Of a stretch of 64,000 nucleotides of DNA, positions 1 through 9,037 are shown piece by piece. Numbering within the stretch: the stretch's first letter is position 1; each line of letters begins with the position of its first letter. The notes under the pieces are model-generated. The model was not told the DNA's origin, made no database searches, and worked only from the letters and a program-made list of their open reading frames with translations. The DNA comes from an uncultured bacterium (GTDB lineage: Bacteria; Bacteroidota; Bacteroidia; Bacteroidales; Bacteroidaceae), in the NCBI GenBank assembly GCA_905215345.1, contig CAJMPR010000002.1, forward strand, positions 186,001 through 250,000. The letters are read 5' to 3'. Position numbers and translations under genes: made by a program.

Positions 1-1140
1 CTGTGTACCGTCAGGCTTTACTGCATAAATTCCATCATTATCTGTTCCTACCCAAAGTGTTCCATTCTTCCCTTTGAAGACAGACATTATACAACATGAA
101 CCTATAGTGTTGTGAATAGGTGATTTATGTCCTATATAGTTGAAGTGATTGGTCACTGGAGGCACTATCATCACTCCTTTTTGGAAAAGTCCTAACCATA
201 TGTTGTTTTGCTGATCTTTCAGAATGGTATGTACTTTAGCTTTGTCAAAATCAAAAGAGACAATATTTAAGTTGTTGCTTTCAATCTTCTTTGTATCAAT
301 GTGGTAAGTTTTCATTCCATTCCCGTCAGTACCGATGTAAATTTCGTCCTGATGGGTATAATATAAATATTTAACGGGTAGGTTTGGATATGGCGTATAA
401 ATAATAGGAATAAAGGAATCAGTTTTCGGGTTGTATTGAAAGAATCCGTTGTTCAGACTACCCACATAAATATTTCCATGTTTATCTTCACAAATATTGC
501 TGAGACGACTTATATCTTTATTCTTAAAATAATCTTTTATATGACCGGAAGGTGACATACATAGTATGCCTTTTTCGGCAGTGACAACCCATAAGTTTCC
601 TCTTTTGTCCTCATGTATGTCGTCAATGAAATTCCCGAATGCAGGTTCGACTGTTTGTACGGCTATAATGCTGTCTCCTTGGGTTCTCAAAGAGAATATG
701 CTATGACCGGAAGTACCTACGAGAACTTCTCCGTTGGCGCGTTCCATAATTACGGAAACATTAATACCCATGTAACCTCCTTGTTTGAATATCCTTGGAA
801 TCGTTTTGAATATACCTGTTGCCCGGTCATAAATTTGAAGTCCGTTCAAGGTACCTACAAATAAACGTCCTTTACTATCTTCAAAGAGAGTACGGGTATA
901 ATTATTCAACAAAGAGCGTTCATCTCCCTCGTTATGTCTGTAAACTGTGAATTTAGCACCGTCATATCGGTTCAGTCCATCTTCGGTGGCTATCCAGATG
1001 ATTCCGTCTTTATCTTGATATATGCTATTAATCATACTGCTTGACAACTCATTATCCACAGTAAAGAGTTTACCTTTTTGTCCATAACCCATTACAGACA
1101 TCAACAGGAATAGAAATATCAATAGTGATTGTTTTCCCAT
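1..1140 (-). CDS. Hybrid two-component system sensor (HTCS), N-terminal part, cut by window edge
   Basis: The frame is open for 380 codons from an ATG at 1140 down to base 1 and has no stop, so the gene continues outside the window. It starts with a signal peptide ending near MGYGQ, followed by repeated beta-propeller blades of the reg_prop type (WIATEDGLNRYDG, LFEDSKGRLFVGT, WLGLFQKGVM, LWVGTDNDGIY). This is the periplasmic sensor half of a Bacteroides HTCS; the kinase, receiver and AraC-type output domains would lie beyond the edge. The N-terminus is clearly related to the complete HTCS at 27724. It lies at the 3' end of the GH35-to-GH67 operon but has its own candidate -7 box, so it may be transcribed separately. 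By position it probably senses a xylan-derived oligosaccharide; that is inference. Confidence 0.9.
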   Translation of the reverse strand, partial: MGKQSLLIFLFLLMSVMGYGQKGKLFTVDNELSSSMINSIYQDKDGIIWIATEDGLNRYDGAKFTVYRHNEGDERSLLNNYTRTLFEDSKGRLFVGTLNGLQIYDRATGIFKTIPRIFKQGGYMGINVSVIMERANGEVLVGTSGHSIFSLRTQGDSIIAVQTVEPAFGNFIDDIHEDKRGNLWVVTAEKGILCMSPSGHIKDYFKNKDISRLSNICEDKHGNIYVGSLNNGFFQYNPKTDSFIPIIYTPYPNLPVKYLYYTHQDEIYIGTDGNGMKTYHIDTKKIESNNLNIVSFDFDKAKVHTILKDQQNNIWLGLFQKGVMIVPPVTNHFNYIGHKSPIHNTIGSCCIMSVFKGKNGTLWVGTDNDGIYAVKPDGTQ

Positions 1141-1161
1141 AGCATGTTATTTCCGCCTACA

Positions 1162-1169
1162 AATTTATA
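1162..1169 (-). promoter_or_regulatory. Candidate -7 element of the edge HTCS gene
   Basis: TAAATTTG on the minus strand matches the Bacteroides -7 consensus TAnnTTTG and lies 21 nt before the HTCS start codon. I see no clear -33 element. The 164-bp gap between this HTCS and the GH67 gene otherwise shows nothing recognisable. Confidence 0.4.
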
Positions 1170-1304
1170 TAAAAAACATCAATAATATACCGATGTATAG
1201 TTTGAATAGTTATCAAAAGGTTATTAAAAGAAAAATCTCTTCTTATTTATTCATTATTGGCATCTGTCATTCAGAGCGTATAAAAGTTAATTATATTGAT
1301 GTAC

Positions 1305-3320
1305 TTATCTGTTTTTGTTTAATAATTCTTTCGATGGACATTCAAAATTGTTAATAGGGAGATGTACCTTTTGTAAATCTTTCAGCTCATGTATCGGTCG
1401 CTCAACATCGTAAGGTATGGGCATACCTGAGAATTTCTGGAAATAAAGCAAACAGGCATCTTTCCACCATACGGCATCGCGTACCTGTATCTTTAAAGCT
1501 GTCTGTATCTCATGAAAACGTTGTGCATCGATATATTTTTCAGCACTATCCCAAGTCTTTTGAAAGTTCCGGACTTGTTGCACACCATGGTCATAGTGAT
1601 AGCATAGTTCGTCCCACAAATTACGGCCGCTTTTCATTTGATGCGTCCAGGGTACATGATGAAACCAAAGAATGTACTCTTCCGGACATGTATCAAGTGC
1701 ATCATATAACTCAGCTAACTGTGCAGGATACTGTGCAACAGCATTGCTTCCCGTGCTACTACGATTGAAGCCGATGCCTTGCGCATCCGCTTTATGGTAG
1801 TAAGAAGGTAACCAGTCGGGGCGTGCACCGGGAATCGTGCACCAAGGTTCGGGACCGTAATGATGTCCCCAAGCAAAGAGGTGGTGAAGACCGAGTGGCA
1901 TCATATAATCTACTACGGCTTCACGGCTGGAAAGCATCATGTTCTTTAATGAAGAATGAATAATGGGGAATGAAGAGTCATTATATAACGTTTGCTTCAA
2001 CCATTCGTCGGCTATTGTTTCGGAAGACAGCGATGGATTCCAGGCCAGGCGTCCGAATGCGTACCAATTTGATTGTGCAAAAGTATGACCGCACCAGTTG
2101 ATATCTGTACCGATGTTGGCAACACCGGCAATCGCTTTTAAAGAAGTGGGAGGTACAAATTCAAAGAACTCTTTCCACATGGGGGCCAGATAAGCCAGGT
2201 GATTGGAGTGGCCTAAATATTCTTGGGTAATCTGGAATTCTGCCATCAACGGAGTATGCTGCATAGCGCCAAAAAGAGGACTGTATGGTTCGCGGGGCTG
2301 AAAATCTACCGGTCCGTTTTTTACTTGTACAATAACATTGTCACGAAATTGTCCGTCCAAAGGCTTGAACTCCAGATATGCTTGCTTGGCACGGTCGGCA
2401 TCGGAAGGGCTATATACAAAAGCTCTCCACATGACTATACCTTTGTAGGGTTTCAGTGCTTGCGCCATCATGTTAGCACCTTCGGCATGTGTACGGTTAA
2501 AATCACAAGGACCGGGTTGTCCCTCGGAGTTGGCTTTTACCAGAAAACCACCGAAATCAGGGATGAGGCGATAAATTTCTTTGGCCTTGTTTTTCCACCA
2601 ACGAATCACCTCTTTGTTTAGCGGGTCGGCCGTAGGCAGACTATCTAAAACCATAGGGGAGGCGAAGTTCACTGAAAGATAAACGCGCAGACCATAAGGA
2701 CGGAACTCGTCGGCTAATGCTTTCACTTTATACAGATATTCGGAAGAGAGTATTTGGGGAGAAGCATTCACGTTGTTCAGTACCGTACCATTTATGCCGA
2801 TAGAGGCATTAGCACGGGCATATTCTTTGTATCTGTTGGAGAGAATGCCCGGTAGCTCGTCCCAATTCCAAAGAGACTGACCGGCATATCCGCGTTCGAC
2901 GGTACGGTCAAGATTATCCCAATGATTGAGGATACGAATACTGTAAGCCGGATTCTCTGTCAGTTGAAAGTCGGACTGTAAAGTAGCAGTCTCTTGCAAT
3001 CGTAGCAGGTGATAGGCACCATACAGTATTCCTGCTTCGGTAGGTGAGAAGATGGCAATTTTTCCATTCTCACTTTGGATGCAATACCCGTCTTGCTTCA
3101 ATCGTTTATCTTTCTTTATGGTAAGCACGATGGGATTTCCTTTCCATGCCCGACGCAGTTCACCGGCAGCCAAGTCCAGCGTTGCCGACTGATAGGGCAG
3201 AGTTACCTGAGCTTTGGCATCGGATGCTTGTCGAAGCCATAAGCGACTACCATCTTCCGCTGCTATTTGTACTATAAAAAAGAATATGAGATAAATGAGT
3301 GATAAGATTCTGTATTTCAT
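1305..3320 (-). CDS. aguA: GH67 alpha-glucuronidase, periplasmic form
   Basis: This 671-residue enzyme removes 4-O-methyl-glucuronic acid from the non-reducing-end xylose of glucurono-xylo-oligosaccharides. It has an N-terminal signal peptide (hydrophobic stretch to about residue 21, no lipobox cysteine), the GH67 N-domain, and a TIM barrel with the family motifs KANSEGQPG, GPVDFQPREP and EFQITQEYLG. By the spacing known for Cellvibrio GlcA67A, the catalytic residues are E266 (acid) and D339/E367 (base pair). Length is normal for the family. It follows the GH43 and GH10 genes in the minus-strand operon, separated from GH43 by a 26-bp inverted repeat. A second GH67 lies at 17588; that copy is a lipoprotein while this one looks soluble in the periplasm. 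Confidence 0.95.
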   Translation of the reverse strand: MKYRILSLIYLIFFFIVQIAAEDGSRLWLRQASDAKAQVTLPYQSATLDLAAGELRRAWKGNPIVLTIKKDKRLKQDGYCIQSENGKIAIFSPTEAGILYGAYHLLRLQETATLQSDFQLTENPAYSIRILNHWDNLDRTVERGYAGQSLWNWDELPGILSNRYKEYARANASIGINGTVLNNVNASPQILSSEYLYKVKALADEFRPYGLRVYLSVNFASPMVLDSLPTADPLNKEVIRWWKNKAKEIYRLIPDFGGFLVKANSEGQPGPCDFNRTHAEGANMMAQALKPYKGIVMWRAFVYSPSDADRAKQAYLEFKPLDGQFRDNVIVQVKNGPVDFQPREPYSPLFGAMQHTPLMAEFQITQEYLGHSNHLAYLAPMWKEFFEFVPPTSLKAIAGVANIGTDINWCGHTFAQSNWYAFGRLAWNPSLSSETIADEWLKQTLYNDSSFPIIHSSLKNMMLSSREAVVDYMMPLGLHHLFAWGHHYGPEPWCTIPGARPDWLPSYYHKADAQGIGFNRSSTGSNAVAQYPAQLAELYDALDTCPEEYILWFHHVPWTHQMKSGRNLWDELCYHYDHGVQQVRNFQKTWDSAEKYIDAQRFHEIQTALKIQVRDAVWWKDACLLYFQKFSGMPIPYDVERPIHELKDLQKVHLPINNFECPSKELLNKNR

Positions 3321-3340
3321 AACTAATATTGTTCGATAAA

Positions 3341-3421
3341 CCCCTCACTCCCCTAAAGGGGAAGATTGATAGTGTATAATATTGATAGGCTATTCATCTT
3401 CCTCTTTAGGGGAGTGAGGGG
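3341..3421. repeat. 26-bp inverted repeat, arms built on CCCCTAAAGGGG
   Basis: Arms 3341-3366 and 3396-3421 are inverted copies matching at 25 of 26 positions, with a 29-nt AT-rich loop. Each arm holds an internal palindrome, CCCCTAAAGGGG (degenerate in the right arm). It fills most of the gap between GH43 and GH67 inside the operon. It could form a strong RNA hairpin that sets GH67 level or 3'-end stability. There is no U-run, so it is not a classic terminator. Confidence 0.8.
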
Positions 3422-3427
3422 TACTTA

Positions 3428-4411
3428 TTATTGATTGTTTTCTAAGCCTTCAATTGTGATAATTCTTCCATCGGCATCATATTCCAATTCGCAAACTTTC
3501 AGACTTCGAAGCCAGGTTTGTCCGTTGGAAGGCACACAGTCGTGGTGGAACAAATACCATTTTCCTTTGTATTCTACAATGGCATGATGTGTGGTCCAAC
3601 CTACTACCGGAGTGAGGATAACACCCTGATAGGTAAAAGGTCCATAAGGGTTATCACCAATAGCATAACATAGACGGTGGGTATCACCGGTGGAGTAGGA
3701 AAAATAGTATTTACCGTTATACTTATGCATCCAGCTGGCTTCAAAGAATCTGCGTTCGCTATCACCCGCAGTTAACGGTTCTCCGTTTTCGTCTAATATA
3801 ACGAGCGCTTTGGGTTCCTCTACAAATTCCAGCATATCTTTGCTGAGTTTTGCTACGCGTGCAGGGAGGGCGGGTTCATTACCTTCGGGCAATGCAGCAC
3901 ATTCCAACGCTTTGTTATCGCGGTAACGTTGTAGCTGTCCACCCCATAGTCCACCGAAGTACATGTAATAATTGCCGTCACCATCATCCAGAATAGCAGG
4001 GTCGATACTGTAACTACCTTTCATTGGGGCGGGTTGCGGAATGAACGGTCCTTCAGGACGGTCACTTATGGCCACTCCGATACGGAAGATGTCATTCTGG
4101 TCTTTCAAGGGGAAATACATATAATATTTTCCGTCTTTCAGTGCTACATCACAATCCCATAACTGACGACCTGCCCAAGGTATATCCTCTACCTGAAGTA
4201 CCAAACCGTGATCTTTTATCTCTCCGTGCATCACATCGTCGGTAGAGAAAACATGATAGTCTTTCATGTTGAAGTGGTCGCCATTATCATTTTCTGCAAT
4301 ACCGCTTTCCCAGTCATGACTGGGATAAATATAAACTTTACCGTTAAAAACGTGTACGGCAGGGTCTGCCATGTAATCTCCCGGAACTAAGTATCTCATT
4401 TCTTTTTTCAT
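3428..4411 (-). CDS. GH43 beta-xylosidase / alpha-L-arabinofuranosidase, probably cytoplasmic
   Basis: A single five-bladed beta-propeller of 327 residues with the GH43 triad motifs: DPAVHV near the N-terminus (base), SIDPAILDDGDG (pKa modulator) and FFEASWMHK (acid). There is no signal peptide: the protein starts MKKEMRYLVPGDYMADP and goes straight into blade 1. It should therefore work in the cytoplasm on oligosaccharides imported by the GPH symporter of the same operon, releasing xylose or arabinose. It lies 28 bp downstream of the GH10 gene, so the two are co-transcribed. Sequence alone does not tell me whether xylose or arabinose is preferred; operon context favours xylose. Confidence 0.88.
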   Translation of the reverse strand: MKKEMRYLVPGDYMADPAVHVFNGKVYIYPSHDWESGIAENDNGDHFNMKDYHVFSTDDVMHGEIKDHGLVLQVEDIPWAGRQLWDCDVALKDGKYYMYFPLKDQNDIFRIGVAISDRPEGPFIPQPAPMKGSYSIDPAILDDGDGNYYMYFGGLWGGQLQRYRDNKALECAALPEGNEPALPARVAKLSKDMLEFVEEPKALVILDENGEPLTAGDSERRFFEASWMHKYNGKYYFSYSTGDTHRLCYAIGDNPYGPFTYQGVILTPVVGWTTHHAIVEYKGKWYLFHHDCVPSNGQTWLRSLKVCELEYDADGRIITIEGLENNQ

Positions 4412-4439
4412 AATGAAGCAAATTTAGTGAAAAGTTATT

Positions 4440-5579
4440 TTACTTGTTAATTCTGTTTTGATTATTTGTAGTTGACAGTAACTCTTGTACAAACGGTTTG
4501 GGTTCATAGTTACGGTCAAAAAGTAGCGGATATTCTTTACGGCCTTTTACGGGGAAATTGTTTTTCCACGAATCACCGTCATTAACTCCCCATGCAGTTA
4601 CACGAGTGATAACATCGGCATGTTTCACGAAAAGGTCGAAGAATGACTTCATCCGTGCATTCCATACTTTCGATACGGAGTCGGGCAATGCTTCCGGATA
4701 GGGATTCATAGCTTTCCGGAAAGCGACCGTATCTGTTATGTTTGCGCCTTGTTTTACTGTAGGCAACGCACTCATATCCCATTCCGTAATCATTACCTTG
4801 GCACCAGTTCCTGCAAAAGCGAGGATGCTTTGTTCGAAGTCTTCCAGTGTAGGATAGTCCATACCCATGTGTCCTTGCATACCGACAGCATCAATACGGA
4901 GTCCTTTTTCTTTGAGTGAGTTTACCAATTTAACCACTGCGTCTCTACGTCCCTGAACGTTCATTCCGTAGTCATTGTAGTAGAGTTCGGTTTCAGGGTC
5001 GGCCTCGTGGGCATATTGGAAAGCGAGCGGAATATATTCTTCACCAAGAATCTCATAAAACTTGGTCTTGCGATATGAACCGTCTTCAAGAATAGCTTCG
5101 TTTACCACATCCCATCCGTGAATACGTCCTTTGTATCGGCTTACAACGGTAGTGATATGATCTTTCATCCGCTGTTTCAACACTTCGGGAGAGACATTCT
5201 TGCCATCCTTATCCACGCAGAACCAAGGTGCCAATTGTGAATGCCAGATAAGACAATGCCCGATAATGGCCATGTTGTTTGCTTCACCGAAATTTACCAA
5301 AGAGTCGGCCGGGATAAAGTTATATTTGTCCTCTTCGGGGTGAATAACCATGCTTTTCATGCAATTCTCGGCTACGATGGAGTTGAAGTGTCGTTTCACG
5401 AGCATTGCGGCGATGGAATCTTCGCCTGAAGCCTGGCGTGTGTTAATAGCTGCACCTATGAGGAATTTATCGCCAACAGCGTCTCTCAGTGAAGATTCTG
5501 TCGTAGTGGTTTGTTTTCCGCCGCTACAGGCAGTCAGTGCTATTGCAATGACATAAAGGGAGATGTGTCTCAGTTTCAT
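4440..5579 (-). CDS. GH10 endo-1,4-beta-xylanase, lipoprotein
   Basis: A 379-residue single-domain GH10 TIM barrel that cuts the beta-1,4-xylan backbone. The N-terminus has a type II signal with lipobox (ALTACSGG), so the protein is lipid-anchored; the residues after the cysteine are Thr/Ser-rich rather than acidic, so surface export is uncertain. Family motifs are HCLIWHSQLAPW, DVVNEAI with acid/base E161, and ITEWDMS with nucleophile E266. It is the main endo-acting backbone enzyme in the xylan locus. The upstream gap to the symporter gene is 226 bp and contains a palindromic array, but I see no convincing promoter there, so it is probably read through from the symporter. Confidence 0.95.
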   Translation of the reverse strand: MKLRHISLYVIAIALTACSGGKQTTTTESSLRDAVGDKFLIGAAINTRQASGEDSIAAMLVKRHFNSIVAENCMKSMVIHPEEDKYNFIPADSLVNFGEANNMAIIGHCLIWHSQLAPWFCVDKDGKNVSPEVLKQRMKDHITTVVSRYKGRIHGWDVVNEAILEDGSYRKTKFYEILGEEYIPLAFQYAHEADPETELYYNDYGMNVQGRRDAVVKLVNSLKEKGLRIDAVGMQGHMGMDYPTLEDFEQSILAFAGTGAKVMITEWDMSALPTVKQGANITDTVAFRKAMNPYPEALPDSVSKVWNARMKSFFDLFVKHADVITRVTAWGVNDGDSWKNNFPVKGRKEYPLLFDRNYEPKPFVQELLSTTNNQNRINK

Positions 5580-5628
5580 GATATTTTGTTTTTAGTAATA
5601 TATTCTTATAAGTGTTTAAATCTAAGCT

Positions 5629-5710
5629 GCTATTTTGTCGAAAGTCGCCTGCTATCAGTCCGAAGGTTGCCTACCTTCGGACCGATAGTCGCCTACTATC
5701 GTATGATGAT
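5629..5710. repeat. 22-bp-period array of alternating inverted cores
   Basis: Four 16-bp cores (5629, 5651, 5673, 5695) are separated by 6-bp linkers, the last three being TCGCCT, TTGCCT and TCGCCT. Cores 2 and 3 are reverse complements around the linker: arms 5652-5667 and 5673-5688, 15 of 16 matching. GATAG at 5684 then pairs with CTATC at 5696. Core 1 (5629) partly repeats core 2. It lies between the GH10 and symporter genes. The period and the 16+6 layout match two other arrays in the window. Confidence 0.7.
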
Positions 5711-5805
5711 CAATTCGTGATATATATCGCTTTGATTATCATTGTTTTATTGGTTTTACCCCTTTGTAGCGAAATTGTGATACAAAGGAATCGGTTGAAC
5801 CTTCG

Positions 5806-7302
5806 TTAATAGTCGGCTTTGCTTCTTCGCTCGTTCAGCTCGGCCTGCATTTGCTCATTATATGTCTTCGTAATAGGATAGAAGTAGAGAGCGATGACTC
5901 CCACAAAGAAAGTGGCGGCGGGAATAAGGCTGGACGAAAGTACAATACCGTGAATGGCTGATGTAGTCTGTGCCGTACCGGCTCCGCTGACGTATCCGAA
6001 TCCGGAAAGCAAGAAACCTAAAATTGCTCCACCGATGCCCAAGCCCGCTTTCAGGGCAAATACTACACCGGCAAATACGAAACCTGTTGCACGACGATAG
6101 TTTACGTATTCTGAATGGTCGGCAACGTCGGCTATCATGGCCCAAAGCAAAGGAACTGTCGGTGCATAAGCAAGGCTTTTCAGGAAATTGAGTATGAACA
6201 TGGTTTCTACATCCGTTTCGTTAGGGAAGTAGAAGAAAGCAGTAAACAAAGCTGTCAGCGCCAGACAGATAATGAACACACGTTTCTTGCCGTAACGGTT
6301 GGCAAGGAAGCTGGAAAGGAAGATAACTCCGAAGAATTGTACCAACGCGCCGAGCATGTTGAATACACCGAATCCCACCTCGTAACATTTATCGGGGCTG
6401 CTGACTATCAAGCCGAATGCATTTAGTATGGTATAGCTTATGCCGTCATTGGCTTCGGTTGCTACCAGTCCTATCTTGTCAAGGAAAGCATAAAGCGCAC
6501 CTGAATCCACATAATTCTCGAAATAGTAATTCATAGCACTTCCCCACATGGCGAGGGTGGTAAAGAGGAATATCGTTAATATGAACATTGCCCGCCAGGG
6601 GATACTCTTGAATACATCTTTTATATCTTTTCGTGTGTCTGTCTTCTGATTAGTCGGTGGCGTAATACGTTCACGGGCAGAGAAGAATGTGACAATGAAG
6701 AATACAAAGCCAATGGCTGCAAACAAAGAGATGGTACATAGCCATCCGTGTCCCTTATCGCCATCTGCGCCTGCAAATTTACTCACTAACGGTAAGGTCA
6801 AGCCTTGTACAACGAACTGTGCGATGGTAGCTGCCACGAACCTGACACTGGTAATACTGTTGCGTTCTTTAATGTCGCTCGTCATCACACCACCCAATGA
6901 GGCATAAGGCGTATTGTTAAACGAATACAGGGTCATTAATAAGGTATAAGAGATTGTAGCATATACGGCTACCAATCCTTTATCTTCAATACCCGGGTTG
7001 TAGAAAGCCAGGATGTAGAATACCATGAATGGAAGAGCTGTCCAAAGTACCCATGGGCGATACTTTCCCCATTTGGTTCGAGTACGGTCGGACAGGATAC
7101 CGACAGTAGGGTCTACGAAAGCGTCGACTATACGGGCTATCAGCATGACGCTTCCTGCAATGGCTCCTTCCAAACCGAATACATCGGTATAAAACTTTGT
7201 TTGATAGATCATCATCATCTGGAACACGAGGTTCGCAGAGCAATCACCCAGACTATAGCCAATCTTCTCGGCCATGGACACTTTTTGGTTCAGTGTGTTC
7301 AT
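5806..7302 (-). CDS. GPH-family (MFS) oligosaccharide:cation symporter
   Basis: About 498 residues from the ATG at 7302, with roughly twelve hydrophobic helices. It has glycoside-pentoside-hexuronide:cation symporter features: the N-terminal KIGYSLGDCSANLVF, and ARIVDAFVDPTVGILSDRT followed by KWGKYRPW, typical of MelB/XynP-type carriers. It should bring xylose oligomers from periplasm to cytoplasm by cation symport, feeding the cytoplasmic GH43. The frame is open further upstream to a GTG at 7350, but that start would leave an unusual polar extension before the conserved N-terminus, so I chose 7302. It is preceded by the acetylesterase gene (52 bp gap) and followed by GH10. Confidence 0.92.
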   Translation of the reverse strand: MNTLNQKVSMAEKIGYSLGDCSANLVFQMMMIYQTKFYTDVFGLEGAIAGSVMLIARIVDAFVDPTVGILSDRTRTKWGKYRPWVLWTALPFMVFYILAFYNPGIEDKGLVAVYATISYTLLMTLYSFNNTPYASLGGVMTSDIKERNSITSVRFVAATIAQFVVQGLTLPLVSKFAGADGDKGHGWLCTISLFAAIGFVFFIVTFFSARERITPPTNQKTDTRKDIKDVFKSIPWRAMFILTIFLFTTLAMWGSAMNYYFENYVDSGALYAFLDKIGLVATEANDGISYTILNAFGLIVSSPDKCYEVGFGVFNMLGALVQFFGVIFLSSFLANRYGKKRVFIICLALTALFTAFFYFPNETDVETMFILNFLKSLAYAPTVPLLWAMIADVADHSEYVNYRRATGFVFAGVVFALKAGLGIGGAILGFLLSGFGYVSGAGTAQTTSAIHGIVLSSSLIPAATFFVGVIALYFYPITKTYNEQMQAELNERRSKADY

Positions 7303-7354
7303 AATATAATTTAGTTTATAATTTGTCTTATTGTTGAATGGCGTTACCACCCTA

Positions 7355-8992
7355 TCATTTTACCACTTTATCGTTTTTCAACACTGCTTCTACAACACGC
7401 TTACCCAGTGTCTTCTTATCCAATGGATGAATATCGTTCCATTCTCCCAAATCACTGTTTTTGATAAGTGTGGCATGAGTATTCATCTCGGCAGCTTTGG
7501 CCTGTTCCTGGCGCATTTCCGCCCATTCCTTCCGGCCGTTGATGTCGTTCTTATGCAGGAAGTCTGCAAGTTCTACAATGTAAAACGGAAGTTCCGGATT
7601 ATTGAAAGTTCGCCTCCAGTCGGTAATCATTGCCGTTAGTAAGGAAGCATATTCGTTACGACGTGATACATTTGATTCTCCCTGATACCATATTGCACCA
7701 CGTACTGCATAGTTCTTCAGCGGGGCAATCATGGCATTATACAAACATATGGGTTTGTAGCAAAAGAACATCATATCCGGCGCATTCGGCATAGGAGCTC
7801 CCAAACGGTATTTCCATTCTCCTTCCAGACTTACTTCTTCATTACCGCAGATTATTTTGTAGGGTTTCTCCTGTACAAAACTCGGTTGACCGCCATTACT
7901 GATAAGGCGAACGGTTACATTGTTTGTTCCCGCCTTCAGTACACCGGCAGGTATCCGGTAAATACGGGGTGGGTATTGATAACCGGTGGTTCCTACGAAT
8001 ACTCCGTTTACATATACCGAGTCGGCATCTACGATGCACCCCAAGCGCAGGACTGCTTCCTTCCCATTCCAGGTTTGCGGTATTTCTACATCCTTACGTA
8101 ACCAATGTGAACCTCCTGTCGGATTCAGTCCGTTATTACCCCATGTAGGGGAGAACATGTTTACTTTTTGCCAGTTACTGTCGTCATAGTTGGCGGCATA
8201 CCAGGGGGTAGATTCATGCAGTCCGACATCTCCACGGTATAAAGCCAGGTTCCAGCGGTAAAAGCTTTCACCTTCCACCTTCTTTATATTCGAACAGTAG
8301 TTGTCGTCTTCATACAATCGTTTGGCATTGATGTATAAGGGAAACTCTTTCAACCCTTCTTCACTAATCCATGCTTCTACGGGAGTACCTCCCCAACTGG
8401 AGTTGATGAGTCCGATGGGCGCTCCGGTCTTTTCGTACATTTCTTTGGCAAAGAAGTAGGCAAGGGCGGAGAACTCCATAACGCTTTCCTGTGTCAGTTT
8501 TTTCCAGTTTGTTGCCGGTATCCCTTCCTGTGGCGTATGAAAGTTATACACCTTGGGTATGATGATGTGACGAATCTTTTCATTGGAATATGCCGCTATC
8601 TCTTGTGCAAACATATCCGTAACCCGGCCTACGGGTAATTCCATATTGGACTGACCGGAACAGAGCCAAACATCACCTATCAATATGTCATGTAACTTGA
8701 TATCGTTGATTTCCATTAGATAAGGTCCGCCCGCTTTCAAGGGTGGCAGGGTGATGTCCCATTTACCGTCGACATTGGCGGTAGTATTGTAGGTCTTTTT
8801 CATGAACTTTACGGTAATATTCTCTCCTGCGTCTGCCGTTCCCCATACTTTGAGAGGTTGTTCACGCTGTAATACCATTCCGTCCGAAATTAAAGCAGGC
8901 AACTTTACCTTTGCATCTACCCATGAGACAGCGCAAAGGCAAAGTAGCACTGCCACTCCTAACCTAAACTTATCATGATTCAAACTTTTCAT
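7355..8992 (-). CDS. Sialate-O-acetylesterase-type SGNH carbohydrate esterase, short C-terminus
   Basis: This 545-residue secreted protein has a signal peptide (to about residue 27) and an SGNH-esterase fold split by an inserted beta-galactosidase-like jelly roll (about 235-345; NWQKVNMF, HWLRKDVEIPQ, VYVNGVFVGTTGY). The nucleophile serine is in WLCSGQSNMELP, the oxyanion glycine/asparagine in WYQGESNVS, and the Asp/His pair in NDIHPLDKK. In a xylan operon it is best read as an acetyl-xylan esterase rather than a true sialate esterase. It ends about 26 residues after the catalytic Asp-His, whereas the paralogue at 11312 continues about 120 residues with an extra beta domain, so this copy lacks the C-terminal domain. 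All catalytic residues are present. Confidence 0.9.
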   Translation of the reverse strand: MKSLNHDKFRLGVAVLLCLCAVSWVDAKVKLPALISDGMVLQREQPLKVWGTADAGENITVKFMKKTYNTTANVDGKWDITLPPLKAGGPYLMEINDIKLHDILIGDVWLCSGQSNMELPVGRVTDMFAQEIAAYSNEKIRHIIIPKVYNFHTPQEGIPATNWKKLTQESVMEFSALAYFFAKEMYEKTGAPIGLINSSWGGTPVEAWISEEGLKEFPLYINAKRLYEDDNYCSNIKKVEGESFYRWNLALYRGDVGLHESTPWYAANYDDSNWQKVNMFSPTWGNNGLNPTGGSHWLRKDVEIPQTWNGKEAVLRLGCIVDADSVYVNGVFVGTTGYQYPPRIYRIPAGVLKAGTNNVTVRLISNGGQPSFVQEKPYKIICGNEEVSLEGEWKYRLGAPMPNAPDMMFFCYKPICLYNAMIAPLKNYAVRGAIWYQGESNVSRRNEYASLLTAMITDWRRTFNNPELPFYIVELADFLHKNDINGRKEWAEMRQEQAKAAEMNTHATLIKNSDLGEWNDIHPLDKKTLGKRVVEAVLKNDKVVK

Positions 8993-9037
8993 ATCTTTAT
9001 ATCTTATATATTTATGTTACTCCTTTATGCACTTCAT

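Noticed and set aside
4419..4426. -7-like TAAATTTG upstream of the cytoplasmic GH43
   Set aside because: It would place transcription start almost on the start codon, and the gene is 28 bp from GH10 in an evident operon.
7303..7354. Frameshift restoring the missing C-terminus of the first esterase
   Set aside because: Only 52 bp remain before the symporter start, too short for the missing domain; the domain is absent, not shifted.
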